Source: Phallusia mammillata (Eukaryota > Chordata > Ascidiacea > Phlebobranchia > Ascidiidae). From it: DNA of 64,000 nt. The notes below the pieces were generated by a model that searched no databases, was not told where the DNA came from, and saw nothing but the letters and a program-made list of their open reading frames with translations. This document shows positions 46,909 through 60,163 of this stretch, piece after piece; the first letter of the stretch is position 1, and every line of letters begins with the position of its first letter. The position numbers and the translations under genes were made by a program. The stretch covers positions 1 to 64,000 of the forward strand of contig QLIY01000222.1 in NCBI GenBank assembly GCA_003260075.1, given 5' to 3'.

Positions 46909-49656
46909 GGTGTTGATTTTGTGTAAAACCGATGAAAGACCGGATTGGGTTTGAAGCCACGTTTGATGTAGTAGATCAATTGATCATTTTCGCTATTCTA
47001 AGCTGCGTTGCTTCGTTCCAGATTAGCTTTACCGACAAAACAAACTGCAAAGTTTGCGCCAAATACCAGTGTGTCGTGGCAGACCATAACAAATGAACCC
47101 TCCATCATCGATGCTTACGTACGCATTCCATAAAAGGGTTTGCACTTAACCACAAACGCCTTCAGCTGTCAACCAAATATCCAGCGAAACATTCAGGGAA
47201 ACCGAGTTCGCATTTGTACTGCAAACCACAATTGCCTGAATTTGCGTTGGTGTTAGCCTACATATATTGTATGCTTTTTTCAACAAACGGGCTTTTTAAA
47301 TGGACATAACTAGTAAAATGTTAAGGTCAAATCAGCAGTATCAAGTGGCATAAGGTAATAGCGATAGTGTTAGCATCAATACAATATTAAAAATGTCTTG
47401 ATGTATATTTTGTAAAAGCGAGTATTTTAATGAATAGTGCAAAACAAATGTGAAAGAAACATAAAAACTGAATAAAATAACGAACTGGTTACCATCTGGC
47501 AGTGCCCTTAGCACAGAGGAAAGTTAAAACGCGTGTATCAACGATCCATAAAAGGTTATATTCGGGGCAAACTTTACAATACGGGTGTTACTGGTTGGTT
47601 TATCGCATTCATCGTGTACTTAAAATGTAAATCTATCAAACTGCTGGTAAATATTCCAGCCCACTAAGTGAAGTTTAATTCCCCTCTAGATCACAATGGA
47701 TCATTATGGTTGGTTGTGCTGATATTTTGATAAAATCTTTTGATAAAATGTCACGTTTTCGTGTGAGGCTCGTAATACAAATTAGTAAGATAAAAAAAAC
47801 TCACGGTGCAGAATTTTTTGAAATAAACCAATGATCATTACATCTTTGCTCATATGACGCCGGCAGTTAAAAAAAATGTGCTCAATGTGATTGCGTGCGC
47901 AGGTGCACCGAGCTTGAAAATTACGTTTATTTGGTTTAGCATCCGAACTAAGATTAAAGACCGGTCGGTATTTGTACAACCTGCACATTCACGTAGCTCT
48001 TATCTAACTTGCTAATTCCTACAAATCACTTTTTGACCGTCACACTAATCCTTGCGGACGATAAACCACAGCTGCATACATATAAGCATTACTTGGCACG
48101 AAAGATTATTAATGCTTTGAAATTATTACGGTGTGAGTTTAAACACTATGATTAACCCCATGTTGAGCAATTTTAGATTAATCTTTTAAAGGATCCGTAA
48201 AAGCCCTTTTGATTTTGGATTCGAGCCAATGATAGCGACGTTTGTGTGCAGTAGCCGGAATTTTGTCGCGAACTCAAGGTTAAATATGGAAACGTGCTCT
48301 AGACAGCATTTTCCGAATTCGTAATCCATTTACTCATTGTTTCAGACATTTTGCACACCACCCAAAGCTAGATTCAATGAATTACCAATAGCACAAGATT
48401 ACCAAATACGGTTAATTTACTGGCACTTTACACAGTGCGTTTGACACTGTAACATTTGTCTACAATATTGTAAATTGGTTAAATTAAAAGGTACGAAAAC
48501 TTACTGAGTAACAAAGCAAGACTGTATTTAATAGACTTGACTTCTGTACGGCCCTTTGTATGTTATCGTTTGATCAAGATTTAACAACATTAATACAGTC
48601 ATGAATTATGCTCCCTTTACCTGCATTCAAGTCCCGGGAAAACAATTACCCAAGTTTCGCGTTAGGTTCAGGATATTATTTTACAGTGTTGATTTTCAAA
48701 CTGAGTAGGATTTGCGGATTAGGCGGCTCCGTGTGAAGATAGAGATCAAGTTTGCACACAACTCGTGTGAGTTTGACCCCCGGGGCTATGCGACACCTAA
48801 CACTCGTTCCGTGTCTCACTATGAACGCAATAATTTGAAGAGATTTAGCACCCGTTCTAGGTTCAACGGCGCCTCTTTGATTACTCGTATTTGTGTTTCG
48901 ATATGTGTCATATGACTTGTTCGCCAACCTTGAAAATGTTGCATGCGACGCGAAACCACATTCTGTGATTGACAGCTCGTTAAATTCACATTAACTGAGT
49001 CATCACCATTAGATTCAAATACCTTTCCTGTCAATCAGATTACAAGTCTTTTTGACAAATTTTAAAGTCAACTTTGTTTAAATGTTTCAAATAATTGATT
49101 TTTTGTTTAATTTAACCTTCAAACGACAGCTGACTTAAAGGTGAAGCGTTGCAATCATAGCTTACGTTGCAAATCGTGCCCAATTTTAATGTGTAATGGA
49201 TAAGTGTGATTTGTTTCCCACTTAAAAAAGCCGCGATGTAAAGTCATACACTTTGTGCATTATCAACACTTTGCCGCACGTTTTCGAATGTTCAAAATTA
49301 TGTTCAAGTGATAAGCACTTGCGGAGCGGAAAAAGGTACTTGAAGTACATCGTGTGTGACTAACCTTAAGCCGGATACCACGCTCGATTGCGTATCGGGT
49401 CATTTTCGCTCAAACCGGTGAACCGTATCGTTGGCCCTGATCCCGCGGTTCCAGACGGCCCGACTGGCCACACGAGACGAGTTGACGGTGCTATGACTTC
49501 CGAGGGTCAGTCATCGACTGCGATTTTTCGCAAATATGGAAGAATATGTCGATGTGCATTGTTGGCATGGCGTCACTATCAAGCTCCAAGTATACCTTGG
49601 GTCAAATTTTTGGCAACGTTATTCGAATATGAAATCGTACACTTTTGCGTTTGCAG

Positions 49657-51319
49657 ATGGAAGGAAACTTCGTTCTGATGCTGGCCTGGATATTGGGGCT
49701 GATCATGTGTATATCTGCGCAAGGTAACCAGCCAAACCAGAATGTAAATGTAAGTACAATGATCTCTGTTTATCATCTTGGTACCGCCGAACACCAAATC
49801 AGACAACAAATAACCGATACAGCTGTTTAAGTTACGTTGACTACGATTTACGTTTATCGTGCTTAAGATTCGCAGAAGGGTTATTCAGAAAACCAAATTT
49901 TATGTAAAAATCTACATTTCCTAAAACACACTTTCTCAATCACAGCTCTTTTGCAAATCTTTGGCAGTTTAATATGTTGGTTATCCGTTACCTGTTTTAT
50001 TTCTCAGTGCGAATCATCGTATTAGTCTTTTTTCTACTTTAAATGTTTAATTCAGGGTCAAAGTCAATCAGGTACGCCACTTAGCGGATGGAGTCTATGG
50101 AGCAGATGGACGTCATGCTCCCGCACATGTGGAGGTGGCGTTAGAGAGCAATTTCGTCGTTGTCAGCGAAGTCGCAACACTAACGGGTGACATTTATTAA
50201 TTTTATAGTTATAATACTGTTAAACACTTCGAAAATAATATTGTTTATGTGGTATATTTTCATGAACGCTGATAATGATCTGAACTGCTGATATAGTGTT
50301 TGAAATAGCATGTTCAATAGTAGATTACTTGTGAATCTTTGTATTGTCTTCCTGTTGGTAAAAGTTTGAAACCGTGTATATATGAAAGTCATTGTGTTAC
50401 CATTTAAAATTAAAGAGGTTTTTGTGAGCAGTCAATTCAGTTCTCATTTTTGACTACAACATTGACTTGTTGTTTTAGGGATGTTGCCATGAACAATGAG
50501 GAATGCTTGGGATCGAACAAAAGATATCAACCTTGTAATCGCCAGGTAGGTGGTATTATGATTTTTCCACGTTTTTACAAAACCTCAAACCGACACATTT
50601 CAATTGAGTAAGTTTCTCACATTAAGTCGAAAGCGGCCAAACTTAAATATGGCAAAATATGATTTTAAGTGATTTTGTAAAGCAGCAAATTTTTAATTTT
50701 ATCTAGATCTTTCTGGTGTAAGACAAAATGACACCAGAAAATTTTAACTGGCCTATCTGTTTACATTTTGATTGACTAATTTGTAAGCACTGGCTTTTCA
50801 ACAGCCTTGTCCCAATGGAAGGTTGGTTACAACCGTGGATCAATGCGCGGAATACAACCTGCGAGACTTTGGTGGAAAAAAGTATTTTTGGGAGCCAATG
50901 GACAGAGGTAAGACCTAGGTGTTCTAAAATCTCCACGCAAAAGTGCAAAAAAGGCCTAAAATGTTTTTTACCAATGCATGACAAGACAAGGGGCTTCGAG
51001 GTTCTGTGAATTGCAGCGCTTGCCTCTGGGTGTTTTGTGAAAGTGGGTAGCCTTATACTTTTTGTCTCTCTGAGAATCTGAATAGTCAGTGTTACGATGG
51101 TTTTGGTCTGTCATGAAGTTAAAATTGGCTCACTCAAGTGTGTTTCACTTATTTTGTCAAGGTGGTCCATGTCAGCTTTACTGCAGCGCAAGGGGTCATC
51201 GATTCTTCCTCCGACGTTCCACCACAATCACAGATGGAATGGAATGCAAGCCCCGAGGAAAGAAGACACCCCTCACAAACAGAGGACTGCAAAGAATGTG
51301 CATCGATGGAAGATGCGTG
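49657..51319 (+). CDS. ADAMTS-like / papilin-like secreted matrix protein, N-terminal part
   Basis: Five exons with matching phases: 49657-49749, 50056-50186, 50479-50545, 50805-50907 and 51162-51319, giving 184 codons so far with an open end in phase 0. Exon 1 encodes a signal peptide (hydrophobic core LMLAWILGLIMC, likely cut after SAQG). Exon 2 encodes a thrombospondin type 1 repeat start: WSLWSRWTSCSRTCGGG, with the Trp series and CSxTC-GGG motif. The repeat continues to CQRSRNT, EECLGS and YQPCN. Exons 4-5 encode a cysteine-rich module (CPNG..., CAEYN, GGPCQLYCSARGHRFF, ITDGMEC, RMCIDGRCV) like that after the first TSR of ADAMTS-like proteins and papilin. There is no metalloprotease domain. 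Such proteins act in extracellular matrix and microfibrils. Later exons were not found in the window. Confidence 0.82.
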
Positions 51320-54300
51320 GTAAGTCGGTGCTAAAAATCCAAGATATAAATCATTTACAGTTTTGTATGATAGATTCCATTTGCTTGAGGTTAGGTATAT
51401 TGTGTAAATGTTACGAAAACAAACAAACAACACATGAAAAACCTGAAGTGGGCAAGTCACAAAATATAGGGAGAAATGAGCAAGTCACAAAACATTTTAT
51501 AATTTTTTGAAATTATGTTGTTGTGTTTGATTCAAAGGACATATCTGTTGATTTACAAAGCATTTGCGACAATCAATAAAGTTAAACATTTTTTTACAAT
51601 GGAAATATATTTTTTAACATCCAACATAAGTTATACAGTTTCTGGTTACTGTTTGCTATTTGTTCTCCTACGGGTTGTCCGCCCTTTGCTGTGGCGACCC
51701 GTAAATTGTTAAAAGGTGGTCAGACTATTCAAGCACCACTCCGACGCCAAGAATAAAGTTTTACGGCTCCAGCACGGCCGTGTGCATATTTACATGGCGG
51801 TTGCCTAAAAGTTCACGTTTGTACCCACTGCTTACAGGCTCCATACTATACACAGAAACATAAATACTATCAGGGTTAAGCTACTCCTTCAGGTGGTTGT
51901 ATTGCTCAGTTGATAGTAAGGCGATAAATAAGTTTGTTTTTCACCGTATTGTTCTCTAATAAAATGAGTCTGAAGGTATTTACAATCGATAATAAAAAAA
52001 GTTATGTTGAAAAACTTTGTTTAGATCTGCTATACTTCTGTTTGTTTCTAAATTCTTTTCCATACTTACAAACCGAGATGGTATAGCACTGTCGTATTTA
52101 ACTTACTTCCAAACTGCCGGATGCTAAAGTTCAAGATACCAACTAAACCGTTTACACATACAAGGGCAAATTCGCGTTTCTGAAGGAGACGCTCCCCAGA
52201 ATGCAAACAAGTCCTGAATTGAAAAATCGGCGCCGAGTGATTAATGGAATCCAACGTCCGTCTTTCCTACAAATTGCCATAAATAACCGAGATTTAATAA
52301 AGGCGATAGCATTTTGCTGCGTTGCAAATATCACGACCTTTAGGTATAACCTTCCTGGAAATTAAGATGAAATTGTTGCCAACAAAAAAGAATGCTTAGA
52401 AACGAAAGTCTAATATATGTAATACTTTACGAGATGTTCGGCATGGCATTTACCAACCACCTCCAGAGCTACTAAGTTTCAGCAAAAAATTCTCGTAAAC
52501 GTAAATTTCAGGTTTGATTACGTTTATTTGTTTTCACGATATATTTAAACAACCGCAGGAAGCAATAAAGGAAAAAAAAGAAGTTTCTGTACTTAATGTA
52601 GTCAAAATGACAATGGGTTCAACATAAATCAGTGCTTTGAAACTTCATCCAAAGCTGATGTGATCTTTAATGGTCTGTGGCAAAACATCTCTGTATTTCA
52701 TATAATTACACACAGGTAAATCTGGGCGGATCCCGGTAATTATAAAACCTGTCAAACTGTTTCCTACTCATTTCCGTTAATGACCGCACTTCCGTTTAAG
52801 TTCTGAAATATACTACCGGTGCCAAACACGTTCGTGGCAGTTGTGGTCAAGTTTACTTGTATTTTTGCTTCATGACGTCAGCTCTGAAACCACGTGCCAA
52901 TACTTAAATACGACACCCGCCGCTGGGTGGAGTTGAACATCAGTTTAATTTTCCAGTGTTGTTCATATATACTCACATGGACAGGAACTTGGCTGAATGG
53001 CCTGTAGCGCCTGGCCCAAAAACCTGATCGGGATTCGTCCCCAGGGGTGTCCTGGGTTCGAACCCCGTGAAATATATATAAATATATAAGCATTTTTTAT
53101 ATGTAAGCATATATATAAATGAGCATTTTCATGAGGTAAGCATTTTTTGCGTATAGTCACTGCAAGTAGGCACAAATGAATACCGAGATACCAAAATTGT
53201 AATATTATTCTAAAACTGGTTCGCACATCATTTTCCCTTTCGACGGCCGCAGTACGGAATCGTATTCCATTAATGGTCAGCATTGTGTCCACATGAACCC
53301 AAATTAAAACATGCTAAGCGTGCATGTCTATGTGGCCTGCAATACATATACTTCCATGATCCCAAATCAATAAAGTTCGTCCACACCGGTTTAGGGGATA
53401 TCAAGCCAAAAAGATGCTTGTATTGTTATTTGTATCTGCAGGCGTAGTTACTAAACCGCTGTTTTAAGCTGTCCAAGTACACCCACTGGCTTGTCAGCTA
53501 CTGCCGTTACACAACATCCCTATTAACTTTGAAAATGCCCAATCATGCCCGATGACTTGTTGTATTAGAATGTGGACTGTATTGGTCTGAGCTTCTGAAA
53601 CCAGACACTTGGTCCAATTTTAGCACCAGAGCAGCCGGCGTGATCCCAGTTTAGCTTGGTACTTGATCAGGAAGACTTAGTCATGGTGTTGACTGTCATC
53701 TGTAAGACGTATATTAGGACGCCGACGTGCCCCCATACTTTCATCACAAGCCGCTGTTTTTCATTCACTTGCGTCATGCGGGGTTAGTGTAACGTCACAC
53801 ATTGATGTACGTGCCTGGCTTGACACTTTTTTGTGTGGTCTCATTGTACTTGCGGTATTTGTATATTCTTCGAAATCTTGTTTGTACAGTCGTAAAGCGT
53901 TTGATTTGGGATTCCTACACTTATTCGTAAGCTAAAATCTGTGTTATTACCCGTGCAGCGAACTCTTATTCCTAGAAAGGACAGAATGTGTCATTAAAGT
54001 AAATATTATGAAGAAAGGAACAATTTAGCTTGTTAATTCACGAACGACGACTTAAAAGTTACTAAATAAGCTGATGCTGTTTCGACGTCCTGTATGAGAC
54101 ACATTCAACAGGGTAATGGTTTATCATATCATAAAACATAATGCACGTTTGAAGTAATAAACACAGAAAACAGCGCTAAAAGTCACAGGTAAAAACCAAT
54201 AGTTACATTCCGATACACTGAAGCGAAGATGTAAAGTCCAATATTTCATTTATTTCTGTGACATTTTAATCCCAGAAGATGAAACGAATTTACTTCGCTC

Positions 54301-57300
54301 GCATGTACACTAGAGTGCTGTCAACACTTACGTAAACACCCGAAATATAAAGGCATTTGTTGAGCTGGCCATATGTTCAAGGTCGACAATGGTAGAGGCA
54401 TGATGTCTTGTATATGAATGCGTTTGATGATGTTATTTTTCAGCCTGCACAGCTGTGTAATTGAGCCTGTGTGTTTATCTTTTGACGCGGTCTATGTTTT
54501 TTTAGCTGGATGATGTCAGACTATAGGTTGTATATAGTTAAACTTGCGTGTCCCCCTTCCTGTTTCGTTTCCATTTGGTCGTTTCATATTACGGCATGAA
54601 ATATTTATGCAGGGTTGAACAAGTTTGCATTTTTAAACATTTTTCCAACGTTTCATAGCAAAAACTGTTTTCCATGTTTTGAACTGAATTAAACTCAGCG
54701 GATGTCCATCAAAATCCGATTGACGTCAATTGAGGAATTTTGCCACAGCTTGTTTTCTTGACTAAAGTGAAAATCAATTGCGGCTGTCTGGAAAATGAAT
54801 TATTTATTCTTACCCCAGACGTCTACAATTTCCATGGTGGTGCCGTCAATACATCTTTCTTTCAGAGATCTCGGCAGCCAATGCAATGCTTTTCTGAAAA
54901 AAAATAATTTTAAACAAACATTCCGGCTGATTCCGAGAACGATTTATAGTCCCGGCATATATGGAAGAAGAAAACTCATCCCCAATACTGTTGCAGGTTT
55001 TAAGAAGATATCGAATGTCTTTATATGAAATATTGCGCACTCCCAAGCCACCCGTCTGCGGTCGGCTCTTAAAACCTGCTCCATAGACACGCTTCCATCA
55101 CCAAGCGACATCAAACATGTCACTAGTCGCCAAGCAATACACGAAAACAAAATCCGCCCAACACACAAACACAACCAGGAACAGATGCTCTCCCAATATC
55201 CCGAAATGCGTATGTCACGTAGGCACGGTGTCTGGCAGTCCTCCGCACCATATTTTCATCCTTTCCTCAAGCTGATCTTTTTATCCTCGCTTGCAGCGCA
55301 TCAATCATTAAACACGCACTTGCTGCAAGGCCTGTTTTCGTTGGCACTTGATCGCATTGCTTAGCCTTCCGTGTACTTTCCTTTGCGTTTTAACAAGTTC
55401 GCCTCGAAGAATTCCTGTGGTCGAAGTGGCTTGAGGAACCATCTGCCTCCCTCTTCGGGTCGTGTGCCCTGCTGACGGTTTCTTGATTTGACAACTGGAG
55501 GAAATTGCCGCCTATGTGTGTTCTGGATGCAGCCTCCCGTATTTAACGACTCTGCTTCGATCTCAGATTAACATTTAGAGTTGTTGTTGCTGAGCCGAGG
55601 GTATTACTTGGTGTAGACGGATTTTCTTGCAGGTTTTAGAAAACAGATAAGCGAAAAAATATAATTTTCAAGTGTTATAATCTCTGGGCATGGGCTGAGT
55701 GTGCAAGTTATTAATGTAGTTGAGTGTCATATTTACGATCTTGATGTTATTCTATCGTCAGGATACACACATACTTTTGTGGATGTAATGTAAGGAAGTT
55801 ATAGTTTTGATTTAGGTTCCATTTGGGAACATCGAACAAGAACAATGTAATCTGGACTTTGGTGTTTCCATTACAACTTGATATTAATATCCTACCACAA
55901 CCAATGGAATAAAAAAATACTCCACCATAGCGGTTGTTTGGTCAGCAATTAGCTCGTTATAGGTCATATGTGGCGTCAGAGCCGGGAGCACGTTATATTT
56001 ACGCAAAAGCCATTAAAGGCGTTTGAACAGTAGGCTCGTGGCCCACCTGTAAACAAGGCCTATAGACAAGGTAATGATGTGTGTTTGTCCAGCCTAGAGA
56101 GCTTACTATATGTGACTGATTCAAACCCAGATGGACTGTAATATGATGAGTTGAATATATCAGTGATTTAAAAGACTCGAGATCTGGCGATCTTTTATTG
56201 AAGGCGAACAATGTTTAGACATGCGTGAGAGTTAATTGTGTTCTTAGGTGCAGCATCCAGTTGTGGACTTTGCATTGTTTAGTCAGGTGTGCGTTTTTTC
56301 ATTGAACATCAGCATGTCGAAATTTCTTATTGTCAGAATTATTCCCTACAAATTAAAGTAACTAAGAGTATACTGACATGAATGGCGTTGTCTTTAATAC
56401 GGTGATTTCTAAAATTGTAATATTCCTTCAAGACCACGACGCACACCTGTTTATGCAAATAGGCTTTTACGTTTCAATCTTCTGACTCACACAGGATTTA
56501 ACGTTGAATTATATTTACCTATTTTGTGACCGAAGGGTGTCGATGCGATTTTGAAGAAAACGTTTTAAGTTATATTAATATGACTTGTAAAAGACTTTTG
56601 TGTCAATTTTGTTCTAGGTAATGCGGGCCAGTTTTTAAAGTAGCTAATCATGTTTAATGCTTGTGATTGCGCTTTTCAAAGTTAACACTTGCCAATGAAT
56701 TTTCCTGGTCGAGACCTCAATTTTATTGAACTTTTCTGGGACCCGGCTTTGTTTGCGGTTCGGTGGTTTGGAATTGGGACCCTGGGAAGCTATGGGACAT
56801 TTCGAACAATTCTTAGCAATTGTACATCGCGTGCCACGATCTATACTTTCACGTAGCATTTGGCGCAAGGAAGAAACCTCCGCAAGCCACAGACGCTCTC
56901 CGTGGCGCCTTTGATTCCTAACTTTGCATCATCAAAAACCTCAAACCGCTGAAGCTTTTGACCGACTTGCATCAGCAAACAAATCGTCTTGGAATTATCG
57001 ATTGTAGAAAAACCGCACCATCTCGTCGTTGCACAATGCTTTCGCGAACTACCACGGGTATTTGGAAGTTAAGCCAAACACGCCAATCAAACAATGAACC
57101 GATGATAATTGAGGCTTTTAGATTTCCGCACCTGCCCGTTCCTGTTGTACTTCACACCGCAAACTAGGTCTAGAACGCGTATTACCTTGTTTGGGAGTCT
57201 TAATCTGCACTTTTTTGAGTTCAGGCACGAGTATGGTTTTTTTTACGTGGTCCTGGAGCATTTAGATCGGAACTATTTTGGTACTGAAGGTAGTCGTTAA

Positions 57301-59998
57301 GTAAATGCGCCTGCAGGTGGGAAGAGTTTTTTGGAACTTAGAAAGTCGAACAAGATGATGTTGCATTTGTTTTTGTGAAATAGGCAAGTGGTTCAGTATA
57401 TGTACTAAAGTGCTTTACCAGGACTTAATTTGTGTCACAAATTTCTCGAATAGAATTTTCTGGAAAGGGTACATAAACTGTTCTGTTTGTGTCATGATTT
57501 TTTATTATTTATATTCGGAATAATCATATTGAATGTGGTCCTGAATTTTGTGTCCGACAAAATAAGTTCCTACACTATATGAAATTATTGTCGTTAGTTT
57601 CTCAAAACTGATAAATTGGGATCTAGCTTGTTGGTCAATACACGTGCACATCGCATTTTTAGTGTGCCTGAACTTCTCGAATCAAGAGTCGTTTAACCCT
57701 TGTTTGGCAAATCATTCGAATCGTAAAGATGGTGACATTCAGTCCCGGAAAGATTACTCTCTCAATCCACGAACTATTAAACCGAACACAGCTGTTACTC
57801 GGGTTTATATTAGGATCACATTCACGGGCAGAGACTTTGTTCTTAAGGGCCTTATTCATGACCTTCGGGTCATATAAACTTTTGGAAAACACGCTCAGCC
57901 TGTGGTCCGAGGCTGCGATTTTCGATTGTTACGTCATAAACGGTGCTTTGTGTCCACGATGCGCGAATAATAACTTCCGATGGTGACCTCACACTTGCGT
58001 TGATTGTTCCGTGTTCGAACAATAGCTATAGTATGCGGTCAGCTGGTCCGCTCGTGCCCACTTCAACGATTGTTTTTCAGGATGCCTGATTTGGGAGGAC
58101 TTCGTTTGTATTACGATTTTCGCTTTTTATTGCCTGAATGGACTGGAATGCGACTCGTCAACAAGAACGTAAAAATCGAGAAAAACTGATGATGAGTGGT
58201 TATGTAATGTCAACAATCGTAAAATTTTTGACCTCCAGAAAAGTATTTGGTAAAAATGTTTTACTCGCATTTCAGCTTGGCTGTAAATCCGCGTCTAGCT
58301 ATATAATACACGTTTTCTAGTCCTAGCAAAAATACAAGCCAGTATCTTCATACAAAACATTTGTTTCTTTTACTGGGTATTGTTTTTTCCATGTACCGTT
58401 TGCTTTTCCCTAAGACCTTATCTGTCTGCAAAAAAGGCAACACATTTTTGCTTAATTATTATTTCAACAGACATGTTTACAGTTATAAAGTAGCGATTTC
58501 TGGTGGGCGCGCGCGTTCAATGAGGCCTGACCACATGGCTACTATAAGCTTTGTTTGTCTGGGATTAATCACGCCAAAAGCTTGTCCCCTAACAAGTTGA
58601 TCCCGCCTTCTCCTTGTCGAACACAGCAAGCCACTTTGAGCGCACGACCGTACCTGTTTTGGCGGTGACGTCATTCCGTACATGGTTTTAAGCAACTTTT
58701 CAAACATGCCTGCTTGTGTGCTTCCGCCTATTAGTCCCGGGAACCTGTTTACAACTTCATGATCGTAGTGTATACCGAGAGGGCAAGATTGAGTTGTACG
58801 ATAAGGAAGTTTCGAGGTATTTAAGAACCCCGTACGCTGCTAGCCGTGTAGTGAATAGATAAGTAAAGCCTTTTTTATTTTCAAGCCCTAATTATGTTGC
58901 TTGCTTACTATTTTTCTTCTGTGTATTGAGCTTGGTCTGTAAGAGTGCTTTTCGGGATTTCGAAGCTTTAGCAATTGGCTTTGGTTAGGGTTTCATAGGG
59001 AGAGTGTGAGTGCTATATGTACGGTTGCATTGCGTGACAAACGCCAGTAGATAGAATGGATATCTGGATTATACGATATCGGATTTCGTTGCGTTGGCTT
59101 AGAAGTTTGCTTGTAAAAACGTTGGATGCCTAGGTGCGGTTATCAATGAACTTTACTTAGCCCATGTACGTAAGTTTGGTACAACATAGTATCCATATAT
59201 GTCACCAGCATCACATATTTTGGTTTGTCAGTTAAAGAACATGGCCTGGCCTAAATAGATGTTTAGAGCATACTTTTGAAACTTCAAGAATTTGTATGTA
59301 TTGGGTAACACTTTCACTTATGTTTAATTGGCCTTTAACGTTCTTGTTAAGATAGTTTGCAACAGGATATACAATTTTGTGTTGATTTTCCAAATTCTGA
59401 GAACATCAGCTTAGAGTTGTTAGTAGATTAGACAAAAGTTACAAAAAGCGAATTGGTGGTTTCGACTGTTCCGAACAGTTTGGGCGGAACTTTTGATAAA
59501 GTTGTTGATTTGTCGATTTACATTTTCGCCGTTTTGTTCATATTTGTTCAGTTGGTCAGCTTACGCACAGTCTGGCATTTTCTCTTCTACTTAAATCTAC
59601 TTTTGTTTATTGTGGCAACAGCTGTAGTTCTGTGCGCACGAAGAACTGACAAAAATACATTTATATGCAAAACTGAATTGTCCTTTTTGACTTCGCAAGT
59701 AGCGGTAACCGTATTTCCATGTTTAGGAAAGTTAGGCAAGAAGTGAACACTGACCTAAACCAAGAGTTGTAAATCAGAATTGTTACTAAGGTAAAATTAA
59801 AAAAAAACAGTTAACGCAATAGAGATTTTCAAGGTTGTTCAGCATTGTCTTGTTACTAAACCCACTGATTTTCCAAATGGGCTACTTCATTAAAGTCAAA
59901 GTTTAACGACCGCTTTCAATCTACAGACGTTACTGAATGTGGATTTTGTAACAGTACTGAAACATTGATAACATTTGAAATATTGACTACGAACAGTC
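51320..59998. other. Gene-poor stretch after the ADAMTS-like exons
   Basis: No exon of the expected continuation (spacer or further TSR modules) was recognised. It may be a long intron or intergenic. It contains a tRNA-promoter-like element near 52990 and is otherwise without structure that I can name. Confidence 0.45.
52990..53066 (+). repeat. tRNA-related (SINE-like) sequence with A and B boxes
   Basis: TGGCTGAATGG (52990-53000) fits an RNA polymerase III A box, and GGGTTCGAACCCC (53054-53066) a B box, at normal spacing. The flanking 7-mers do not form an acceptor stem, so it is not a functional tRNA. An AT-rich simple repeat follows, as in a SINE tail. Confidence 0.35.
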
Positions 59999-60163
59999 AT
60001 GGCAGTCAAAGTCTTGGTTCTTGTGTTGTTTGCAACATCTTTGTGCACCGGGTATAGACTGGAGTCGATCAACAACTTTTTGCATCCTGACAAATCATTT
60101 CTAAACGGAAACTGGACCCCAGTAGTAAGAAAACTTCCTGTAGAAAGGTTCATTTATAAACCG
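59999..60163 (+). CDS. Candidate first exon of a secreted protein
   Basis: The ATG at 59999 opens 55 codons up to a good donor (CCG/GTAAGT at 60164) in phase 0. The N-terminus MAVKVLVLVLFATSLCTG is a textbook signal peptide, followed by a hydrophilic segment with NFLHPDKSFLNGNWTPV. No family is recognised. A possible next exon follows the acceptor near 63061 (frame WDQNRYTNPL, stopping soon after), but this link is weak. Confidence 0.35.

Larger units (their letters stand above)
29442..49656. other. Gene-poor region of about 20 kb
   Basis: No exon with recognisable homology was found on either strand. It contains many allele-join duplications, one clear hAT-type element (35869-36216), two strong hairpins (43541-43589 and 46852-46908) and a few small ORFs of doubtful meaning (37714-37953 and 42565-42801). 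It may hold regulatory DNA for the cortexin-like or ADAMTS-like genes; this is a guess from position only. Confidence 0.5.

Noticed and set aside
52990-53066. A functional tRNA gene
   Set aside because: A and B boxes are present but the ends cannot pair as an acceptor stem.
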